Shown here: piece by piece, positions 23,501-35,500 of the stretch | How positions within the stretch are numbered: the stretch's first letter is position 1 | Layout: each line of letters opens with the position of its first letter | DNA from: Spisula solida | Lineage: Eukaryota > Mollusca > Bivalvia > Venerida > Mactridae | NCBI GenBank assembly: GCA_947247005.1 | Contig: OX365952.1 | Location: 43,566,722 to 43,630,721, forward strand | Direction: 5' to 3' | Length of the DNA stretch: 64,000 nucleotides | Made by a program: the position numbers and the translations under genes | Notes under the pieces: model-generated | The model's database searches: none | What the model was told of the DNA's origin: nothing | What the model saw: only the letters and a program-made list of their open reading frames with translations

Positions 23501-26500
23501 AGGCACGGCTATACTTCTGCAAAATGGGCAGAACTCATACAAAAAAATTGAGAAGAGTTGTTTGTTTTACCACAATATATTTCAAGGGTCGTTTAAAATT
23601 TACCAAAATGTTTTTTGAGGATTGTGTAAAACGACTTTAAAAATGCTTGACCGAATTGATCACCGTAACTGCTTGATTGGCATAACTTGCATATCTTTGC
23701 AAACATGAATCACCATTCAGGAGTATTCACCACATCATGTGACAGTTCTTGTGCAGCTATTGTTTTGTAACACAATGATCAATCTAGCAGATGGGAAATC
23801 ATGTTATGATAGCCAAATTATCTTGTAGATCAGTATGGTGTTGGGTATGTTATGGACTGGAATTTTGAAACCTGGAATGAACCAGACTGTAAGGACTTTG
23901 ATACAGTCAATATGACAGTACAAGGTATGTTTATTTGTATAATTTAACTGGCAATTTATTTAATACATCTGTATTAAACAGCCACCTGCTTGAAACCGCC
24001 ATATTAGTTGTCTCCCTTGACTGATTGCTTAAACAATTTAGGCTGTATTTTAACTTCATGAATATATTTTGGGGTAGTTGCAATGGCCGTGTGGTCAAAT
24101 ACTTTCTTACTTTGCATTGCTAGGCAATGGCGCATTACAGTATGGGTTTGAATCCCACTCTTTGTGCAAACTATTGACTTTATAATTACATGTGTATGAA
24201 TTTATTGGATACCATTTGTTTGCAATTGGTTCATTAATGGACAAGGAAACACTTTCAGGTTTTCTTAACTATTATGATGCGTGTTCAGAAGGATTGAAAG
24301 CTGCCTCCCCTTATTTAAAGTTTGGTGGTCCTGGAGATGGATGTAAACATTCCAAATATTCAGATGCCTTACTGGATCATGTTGTAAATGGGAGAAACTA
24401 CTTTACAGGAGAAAGGGGTGTCAGGATTGACTTTTTATCTTATCATAAAAAGGTTTGTAACTTTAAAGTGTTTATTGAAAGGGGTTGCAGGATTGACTTT
24501 TTATCTAACCATAAAAAGGTTTGTAAATTAAAGGTGACTTGATTATTTATTAAAGTGCAAGCCCTATATAAAGAGTCAGCCAATTTGGCTAATTATGTCG
24601 GATTCCCCTACATTTTTTGTTCTTGATGTCTTGTTGGATGTTTTTCTGTCACAAAGTTTTCCGCACTTTATTCTTAACCATTAGTCAGATTTCTATGAAA
24701 CTTCAGATCAATACTCGGTACCGAGGTTAGTTTTGCATAATAGGCTCGATGATTATTGCACAAGTTATGGCCCTTTATGTGATACATACATTTTTTGTGT
24801 TAAAACCCTCCTAATTAAAAATCTATTTCTGGTGACACTTATGTCCTTACTCATATTATTCTAATACCAGGCAGCAGGCTGGTGCAATGTACCATTATTA
24901 AATTACAATAAAAAGCTTATAATTGTGTATACAAATATGTCTTGCTGTTTCAGGGCAGTGGTAGTTCTAGAAAGATTATAGAAGATGAAGTGTCTCAGAT
25001 AGAAACTATAACATCTAAATATCCAACACTTTCTAATAAACCATTTATTAATGAGTAAGTATATGTAAAAAGTATCACAAGTATGCACAAAGCTTACTAC
25101 AAACACGAAAAGTGATACATTCTGCATAGGAGCCTTGCAATGATTATATTAATGAATAGATAAAGGATACTTGTGTTTTTCGGTGTAAGATCGAATGTTA
25201 TTTCACAGAGTGAGCAGCTGACTCAATATTTTCACGAGTGGCCTAGAGTTTAGAGGTCAATAGGTTAAAACAGGGGCGCTCCATGAGGATTTCAAAAGTA
25301 GCCCGTTGGAGTGAAATTATTGCCAGTGAAATTATCAGATAGTATTTCACTACTGATAAGCATTAAATAGTAGTCAGTATCAGGTTTATACCACTGGACT
25401 GTTAAAATTCTGCAATACATTAAATTTTAACAATCTGTAGTTGATTTTGCTCCAGTGATAAATTTGGCCACAATACTTTTCTAGTGAGGCAGATCCATTG
25501 GTTGGTTGGTCAAAGAATGAGACATGGCGAGCTGATACAACATATGCTGCTATGGTTGCCAAGGTAATGCGTTCTGCTCTTGTTTTTAGCTCACCTGAGC
25601 ACGAAGTGCTCAAGGTGAGCTATTGTGATCACCCTTTTGTCCGTCTTGCGCCGTAAACCGTGCGCCGTCAACAATTGGACTGTTAACACTCTAGAGGTCA
25701 CAGTTTTCACTAAATCTTTATGAAACTTGGTCACAATGTTTGTCTCTATAAAATCTAGGTCATGTTTGTAACTGGGTCATCTGGGGTCAAAAACTAGGTC
25801 ACTAGGTCAAATCAAAGAAAACCCTTGTTAACACTCTAGAGGTCACAATTTTGACATAATCTTAATGAAACTTGGTCACAATGTTTGTCTTTATGAAATC
25901 TAGGTCAAGTTCGTAATTGGGTCATCTGGGGTCAAAAACTAGGTCACCAGGTCACATTGAAGAAAAACCTTGTTAACGCTCTAGAGGTCACATTTGTTAC
26001 CACAATGTGTGGCTTTATTTTATCTTGGTCAAGTTTACATCTAGGTCATCTGGGGTCAAAAACTAGGTCACAAGGTCGCATTGAAGAAAAACCTTGTTAA
26101 TACTCTAGAGGTCACATTTTTTACCTAATTTAAATGAAACTTGGTCACAATGTTTGTCTCTATCAAATCTAGGCCAAGTATGAAACTGTGTTATCTGGGG
26201 TCAAAAAGTAGGTCACCAGGTCACATCAAAGAAAAATCTTGTTAACGCTCTAGAGGTCACATTTTTTACCTAATCTATATGAAACTTAGTCACAATGTGT
26301 GGCTTTATTAAATCTAGGTCAAGTTTACATCTGGGTCATCTTGGGTCAAAAGCTAGGTCACTAGGTCACATTGACGAAAAACCTTGTTTACGCTCTAGAG
26401 GTAATATTTTTGACATAATCTAAATAAAACTTATTAACAATGTGTGTCTCTATCAAATCTAGGTCAAGTTTACAACTTGATCATCTGGGGTCAAAAACTA

Positions 26501-29500
26501 GGTCACCAGGTCACATTGAAGAAAAACCTTGTTAACGCTCTAGATGTCACATTTTTTACCTAATCTATATGAAACTTGGTCACAATGTGAGTCTTTATTT
26601 AATCTTGGTCAATTGTACATCTGGGTCATCTGGGGTCAAAAACTAGGTCACCAGGTCACATTGAGGAAAAACCTTGTCAATGCTCTAGAGGTCACATTTT
26701 TACCTAATCTATATGAAACTGGGTCTCAATGTTTGTCTCTATGAAATCTAGGTAAAGTTTGTAACTGGGTTATCTGGGGTCAAAAAGTAGGTCACCAGGT
26801 CACATTGAGGAAAAACCTTGTCAATGCTCTAGAGGTCACATTTTTACCTAATCTATATGAAACTGGGTCTCAATGTTTGTCTCTATGAAATCTAGGTAAA
26901 GTTTGTAACTGGGTTATCTGGGGTCAAAAAGTAGGTCACCAGGTCACATCAAAGAAAAACCTTATTAACACTCTAGAGGTGACATTTTTATGTAATCTTA
27001 ATGAAACTTGGTCACAATGTGTGTCTCTCTTAAATCTAGGTCAACCTCACTACTGGGTAATCTGGGGTCAAAAACTAGGTCACCAGGTCACATTGAAGAA
27101 AAACCTTGTTAACGCTCTAGAGGTCACATTTTTTATGTAATCTTAATAAAACTTGGTCACAATGTTTGCCTCTATGAAATGTAGGTCAAGTTTGAAACTG
27201 TGTTATCTTGGGTCAAAAAGTAGGTCACCAGGTCACATCAAAGAAAAACCTTATTGACACTCTAGAGGTCACATTTAAGGTGAACTTTTGTGATCAACAT
27301 ATGTGCACCGTCCACTGTCCGCCATCAACAATTTGACTGTTAACACTCCAGAGGGTTGCATTTAAGCTTGAAACTTTATCATCATTAGTCAACACTACTG
27401 GTCAAGATCAATAAGTCTTTTTATTTTCAGTAGATTTATGCCCCTTTCTTACTTCCACTTTCCTTGGTTAACGTTTTGCAGGTAATCAAACCATATCTCA
27501 TATACTATCAATGATATTGTATTCAAATTAAGTTTTATAACTTACAACCTGTTTTTAGACGAATGGCTACAATACAAATGTCTTATGGACACCTCTTGTT
27601 TTATGACTATTTACAGTTGTTTGCTAAGTCATAGTTTTGTTGCAGCTTTATTATCATTATCTTTCACACAAGTTTAAAATAAAAAAATATTTTATCAGCT
27701 ACTGGTTGTTATTTTTCTTCCCTCAGTTGATAAGCATACCCCCTGTACAACGTATTGTAACGGGGGTACTGGATTCAGCTTGACGGTCAGTTTGTCCTTG
27801 GACGCATTCTTGTGGACGCAGCTCCTACAGTTTAAACAGGATTTCCTTAAACCTTTCAGACATAAACAACCTCAACATTTAGATGTCCATGAAGAAACAA
27901 TAAGGAAATCAAATACTTAAGAACGCCTCTAACTTTTATGTGCAAATCCTTCCTTACATTAAAATGACACCTATTGATTTCGATGTAACGTAGGTCAACG
28001 TCACTGACCTTGGAAGGAGAAAACATTTTCCAATTGACAAGATCGCTTTTACCAAGGATCTTTAAATTTTGTGTTCATTAGTCTTGACATGTTATGATGT
28101 AATTCATGATCCCCATTGATTTTGAGTTTTAGTATAAACATGATTGTGTAGTAAGGCTAATGGGCACTATATAACTGACTTGCATCTTATTTCCATTATT
28201 GAGTATTATACCTCAGTTACATCTTTGTTCTCATTTAATCATATAAAATTAATATTAATGAACACTTTGTTTTGGCTATTACTGCCATAATTGCAACAAA
28301 CTCAGGTGAGCGCTATAGGGCCAATGGCCCTCTTGTTTATTGAAGAATGGCCTTTCAAATAGGACTTTGATAATCTGTATTTCCATGATTTGACCACTTG
28401 AAAGTACTCATTTTGACCAGCCATTTTCAACAGAATTTTTAAAAAACTACAACAGTCAATATTTTTTAATTACAAATGTTTTATAGACCTCACTGTTTCT
28501 GTTAATGTTGACCAGACCACCAAATCCACTTGCAAGACAGAAATAGTGATTTTGCTGTCAAGAATTATCATTGAAGATACTGATATGGCTATTGTGTCTT
28601 AGCGATAGTCTGATGTATTAACATACTGTAAACCAAGAAATTATTTTGCGCAATTTAATTTCGCAGAGTTTGCGAGTGGTAGAATTCTGCGAAATTAAGT
28701 CGCCGCAAAAGTGCTAAAAATATTAATATGGACATTGCAGGAAACTTAAAAATGCCAAAATTTGTAGTCGCGAATGTGCCGACGGTCAGCAAAACGCGAA
28801 AGTTAGTATATGCGAAAGTAAATTGGTTTACAGTATTTAGTATCAAGTTGCACCTTCTTAAATCGCAGTATAGTCCACACTTATTCTATTGTTTACAGGT
28901 TATTGTTCAGCATCAAAATCTCTTCATTTCTAACCCATCCCCTGATATTAAGAACTACACATTGCTTAGCAACGATAATGGCTTCCTTAGTTGGTATCCA
29001 CATCAGTTTACGCAAAGGACATTGTTGGCAAGATTCCAAGTTAACACAACAACTCCCCCACATACACATTTCTTCAAGAAGCCCGTACATTCAGTGATGG
29101 GCATGTTGTCACTCCTGGGAGAAACACAAATATCAGCAACCATTTCTGGTAGGTTTTATAGGTAATTCTAACATGATCCTTAATGTTCCCATTATTATGT
29201 CCCCTATCTTTGATGAGGGGGTATATTGCTTTGCATATGTCGGTCGGTCTGCTGGTCGGTCGGTCGATCGAATGGTTTCCGTTAAATAACTCAAGAACAC
29301 TTTACCCTAGGATCCTGGCACTTTACGTGGATGTCGGTCATCAACAGTAGATGAACCCTATCGATTTTGAGATCAGTATGGTAAGGTCTTTGGTACCTTC
29401 ACCATTTCTGACTATGGGGCTGCCTTGGGGGCTGCTTTGGGGGCATAGTTTATATGTGTTTTACAAACATCTTGTTATATTAATTACACCTGTATTAAAC

Positions 29501-32500
29501 ATTCACTACATTAAGCAGCCATCCAATGGATGCTTCAACTATGGTTGCTTAACAAAGAGTTAGACTGGTCTCCAAAACTATTTTGGTTAAGTTTATGAAA
29601 GATTACAGGAATGATTGTACTGCCAGTTAGGGTAATGTGAGAGTTACGGTTTATTTTAAGTGTACACAACAGATTACAACCATTGTCTGAACAGGTAATA
29701 TTGTAGTATAGCATTGAAGTTATAGATGTCTAGATAAGCCTTTATAATTGGTTTTACACCGTTATAGTGGACTCCATCACTGCGTCACTCTATTACTATC
29801 CCAACTGGACAGTAAAGTTGTGCCCTCGTGAATAAATTTTCAGTGTTGTTTGAAATCCTGTTTTAAATGGCAATTCAACTATGTGCATATCTATTTGACT
29901 AACTCAATTTTTGGTCTTTTAAATGCACACAAATTATCAGAAAGCATTCAAAAATCAAACAGTCATAATTATTGTGTTATTACATGGTGATATATACAAG
30001 TAAACTTCCCAAAAAACACAGTCTTATACCTGACTGAACGAGAAAGCAAGTATGTCAGCCACTGTAAACTCGACATATTTATTGGTACAATTATTAATTG
30101 GGGATTTGATTTCGTGGTTTAGGTCATCGACAAAATCCACAAAATTAAATCCCCACAAATATTTATGATATTACAGTATATTACAGCTGATATATTAATT
30201 TTGTAGATACATATAACCATGGTGATGATCCTTACAGAGAACTTGGAACAATAGCCAGTGTACATATACCTCAGTTAAATGGTACATCGGACAGGTAAAC
30301 TTGTTTTGTGTACATATACCTCAGTTAAATGGTACATCAGACAGGTAAACTTGTTTTGTGTACATATACCTCAGTTAAATGGTACATCGGACAGATAAAC
30401 TTGTTTTGTGTACATATACCTCAGTTAAATGGTACATCGGACAGGTAAACTTGTTTTGTGTACATATACCTCAGTTAAATGGTACATCGGACAGGTAACT
30501 TGTTTTGTGTACATATACCTCAGTTAAATGGTACATCGGACAGGTAAACTTGTTTTGTGTACATATACCTCAGTTAAATGGTACATCGGACAGGTAAACT
30601 TGTTTTGTGTACATATACCTCAGTTAAATGGTACATCGGACAGGTAAACTTGTTTTGTGTACATATACCTCAGTTAAATGGTACATCGGACAGATAAACT
30701 TGTTTTGTGTACATATACCTCAGTTAAATGGTACATCAGACAGGTAAACTTGTTTTGTGTACATATACCTCAGTTAAATGGTACATCGGACAGATAAACT
30801 TGTTTTGTGTACATATACCTCAGTTAAATGGTACATCGGACAGGTAAACTTGTTTTGTGTACATATACCTCAGTTAAATGGTACATCGGACAGGTAACTT
30901 GTTTTGTGTACATATACCTCAGTTAAATGGTACATCGGACAGGTAAACTTGTTTTGTGTACATATACCTCAGTTAAATGGTACATCGGACAGGTAAACTT
31001 GTTTTGTGTACATATACCTCAGTTAAATGGTACATCGGACAGGTAAACTTGTTTTGTGTACATATACCTCAGTTAAATGGTACATCGGACAGGTAAACTT
31101 GTTTTGTGTACATATACCTCAGTTAAATGGTACATCGGACAGGTAAACTTGTTTTGTGTGGCTAATGTCACTTTGATCTAGAATTTCTACTCCTCTAGAA
31201 TAGGACTGCCTTTGGACAAATAATAGGGCCAATATCATATCACTTATTTATCACCTAATAAATTAAATATAATGTAATGCTTTCAGTCAGTCTGTCTGTT
31301 GATTGTTTTTAAAAAAAATAAATATAATGTAATGCTTTCAGTCAGTCTGTCTGTTGGTTGTTTTTAAAAAAAATAAATATAATGTAATGCTTTCAGTCAG
31401 TTTGTCTGTTGGTTGTTTTTAAAAAAAATAAATATAATGTAATGCTTTCAGTCAGTCTGTCTGTTGGTTGTTTTTAAAAAAAATACTCGAAACTTATATG
31501 TATGTAGCCTGGTGGCATTTTAAGCTTTGATCAATTTTTGATGAATTATTGCCCTGTGCTTATATTTATCACATTTAGACAGTGATAGTTTGTCAGTGTA
31601 TATGTTCATGTTTATTTGTAGCTGGCAGATGGCGTCACTGACATACTATAGTAACGATACGGGGACACAGACTGGGGAAACATATGTAGATGTTTACATG
31701 GACATTAATCCTCCAGTCTGGGCATCTGATAGTATGTACTCACTTCTTTCTTACTACAAGCTATGTAGGAGGGATGTCCAAAAAGTTTTGAGACTGAATT
31801 CATATAAAGCATACCAGTACATTTAAAATTTTACTAGCAGACTGATCCATCTGATTTACTAGTAGACAATCCCTGAAAGTTTCATTAAGATACCACAAGG
31901 TGATTGCATAAACCAAACATTATAATAAAAACAGGTAACAACTAATGGAGCACTTCATAGAGGGGCAATGCCATGAACGCCATTTGGATGTTGTTACACA
32001 GGTAGTCGTTTCCTCCTTATAGAAGAGTTTAAAGTTACTGTATCTCTCTGTGAAAACTCTGTTACAATATGTGGTGAGTCTCAGTATCAGCTCTGTGGAA
32101 TGTTACAACAGAAACTGTTTTATCTTGACATAACTTTGTTTACACTATTTCTCTGTTGTGTAACCATCATTAATGAATTAATTGTATTATCCAGATATTG
32201 TAGTTGTCAGTTGGATGTTAGACAACAATGTGGGTAATCCATACATTATATGGGAGAGATTAGGTAGTCCAGATTATCCTAACATTGATCAAATGACCCT
32301 GATGAGAGGGCAAGAAGTAAGTGTATTCATGTGACCTTAAACCTTGACCAAGTTGAATAAAACCAGGGATTACATTAGATGCGGAATCTGAAGGGTCAAT
32401 ACTTTTGACTACATTTTACCATGTTATAGGCAAAAATGACCCAAAATCTTGAGCGTTGCAATGTGGCTTTTTAAAAATGTCAAGGGTCAAAACCCCTACT

Positions 32501-35500
32501 CCTGAGTCAAATGGAACCCCTGTAAAACTAATATATAAATCAGATTCTGCCTTGCCATTGGAAAGTTCAAAGTGTGTGCTAAGAATGCTGTCTTGTCATT
32601 GGATAGTTCAAATAGTGTGTTCAGAATGCTCTCTTGCCATTGGATAGATCAAGTAGTGTGCTCAGAATGCTCTCTTGCCATTGGATAGTTCAAATTGTGT
32701 GCTTAGAATACTGCCTTGCCATTGGGTAGTTCAAATAGTGTGCTCAGAATGCTCTCTTGTCATTGGGTAGTTCAAATAGTGTGCTCATAATGCTCTCTTG
32801 CCATTGGATAGTTCAAATAGTGTGCTCATAATGCTCTCTTTCTGTTGAATAGTTCAAATTGTGTGCTCAGAATTCTCTATTGCCATTGGATAGTTCAAAT
32901 TGTGTGCTCAGAATGCTTTCTTGCCATTGGATAGATCAAATTATGTGCTCAGAATGCTCTATTGCCATTGGATAGTCAAATAGTGTGCTCATAATACTGC
33001 CTTGCCATTGGATAGTTCAAATTGTGTGCTCAGAATGCTCTATTGCCATTGGATAGTTCAAATAGTGTGCTCATAATACTGCCTTGCCATTGGATAGTTA
33101 AATAGTGTGCTCAGAACAAACCTATCAGATAAGCAAACTGTAATTCCATGTAAATGGTGAACATTACTTGGAACATTGTAAATGGTGTTTAAACTTAGTG
33201 TTAATATTTAGATAATATTTAGATAGACATATTCTTTTCATGCCCGACCTGTCTTGTATGTCTATCAATCTGTGCTATTTGAATATCTTCTTAGCAATTG
33301 GATCGGATTTCAAAGAAATTCCATATAAATAATTTGTACCAAGCCTAGTTGTGTACATTGTCAGGAATTTTGGGTCAGATGATTTTTGCTTGAGTTTTGA
33401 CCCTCTGATGATCATAAATTAGTTTGTGGGAGACATACGTTTTTGTGTCAAAAACCAATCTAGTTTAATAATATTTAGTATTGAGTTATTATATCTCCGA
33501 CATATAATGTATTTCCTGACATACTATGGTCATGAAACTAACATTTTTGTGTGATTAGTTTTATTTATATATTGATTATTCTTTCAGGGAGCTAAAATTT
33601 TATTTCGTGTTACCATGGATACTGGTTACCAGCATGTTGGACGATTTCTCCTTACTGAACCAGCTGTGTTACTGGTTCATGCTTGTTCAAAACCAGCATA
33701 CCAGCCTGATCAGGTAAATGTAACAACAATAACTATGTGTATATGCATGTATTCTAATGTATGGTAGCAAGTTAGCAACAGGATCTGATTATTTGAATAT
33801 TCAATTCATACAGATGGGTTCTTATACTGTACCACCCTGATTGCCTATTGGTAGTCTCTCAGCGTCCACTTCAAGTGCTGGTGGTCTTGAATTGGAGTCT
33901 AGGCTGCGTCACACGAAAGACGAAAGAGTAAATGGTACTACTTATTCCTTTGGTAGTCACTCAACATAAAAGCTGGTTTCTCTATCTCTCATACTCTGAT
34001 GGTGATGGATTCCATCAAGAGTAAGTTGTAAGAACTTGTTTCACAATTGACTGAAAGTAAATTAGTGCATTGTTACATATAAACTAATACTGTACTCATA
34101 TTCATTGTATGTTCTAATTGGAGTTACATGCAATAATGATTGTTCTGAAATCAGTTTTGATTCGACAATAAATGTGTTCAATTTCAGCCAAACAATGTGA
34201 ATGTGTATAATATAACAGCAGGACAAGTGCTGATCACATGGTCTGATGCATGCCTCAATTCAAGGTAAAGTTTGAAGCTTTCCTTTTATTGAAATTGAAT
34301 TATTTTGAAGTAAATGATAAAAGACCAATGCATTAATCAATTTTAGCTGGATATTTTTAAGTATAGTATGAGCCATTGTACTACCTCCAGCATTGACATT
34401 GGTATGGCTGTCGTAACTCATATTAAAATCATTTCGTAAGTTTCTATTTCTGAGTATTTCTCATAAACTGTTCAAGGTTCAACACTGAAACTTATAGATA
34501 CAGATAAGATAAAAATGTACCAATGGACATAATGTCAACATTGCCTTCTCGGTCACCAGCTATCGTCCATACCCTCTTGTGACAAAGCACCTTAGTCCTA
34601 TGTTGCAGTGCTTTTGTTATTTGGTATTGAAATGGCGTTGTCCGTCCGTCAGTCCGTCCGTCCATCTGTCCTTCCGCAGCCATTTCTCTGTAACTAGCTG
34701 GTAGAATTTTTCACGAAACTTAAACTCAATGTAAAATTGCGTACTGGGATGATGCCCGTCAAGTTTTTTTCTGATCAATAAATAACTCTGGTTGCCATGG
34801 CAACCGATTGGAAAAACTTAAAAAATTCATAAAAAATCAACCACTGGCCAGATTTCAAAATAATTTTACAGAAATAGTTGTTGGGTGACCCTCTTACAAA
34901 ATTGACATTTTTATCATGATTTGTCAAAAAACATGGCCGCCAGTGGGTGGGGCTCATTTTCCCCTATATATATAAATATAGTAAAGTCTTTAAAAATCTT
35001 CTTCTAAAAGTATTGGTTGGATTTCATTATGAACTATTATCAATGTTCATTTGCTAATCCTCTATAAAAATAGCTAAAAGAATTGAAACCTATAAATAAC
35101 TCTGGTTGCCATGGCAACCGATTGGAAAAACTTTTAAAAACCCATATAAAATCAACCACTGGCCAGATTTCAAAATAACTTTACAGAAATACTTGTTGGG
35201 TGACCCTCTTACAAAATTGACATTTTTGTCATGATTCGTCTAAAAACATGGCCCCCAGTGGGTGGAGCTCGTTTACTCCTATATATAAATAGTGAAGACT
35301 TTTATCTGCAGACTGGATTTCATCACAACTTGGTAACAATATTTCTTGAGTGCTCGATTCTATAAATAGCTCAATAATTGAAATTCATGCAGAACCATGG
35401 CAACACAAATCAAGGTCCTGTTTGAATATGGTTCTTTTAGTTCAATGTGCACAGGTGAGGGATACAGGGCCATCTTAGCCCACTTGTTTTTTCAATTTGG

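Noticed and set aside
25590..27290. CRISPR-like or nuclear-receptor response array
   Set aside because: Regular ~145 bp units with no distinct spacers; AGGTCA half-sites come from the repeat unit and are not arranged as response elements. It is a tandem repeat in a eukaryotic intron.
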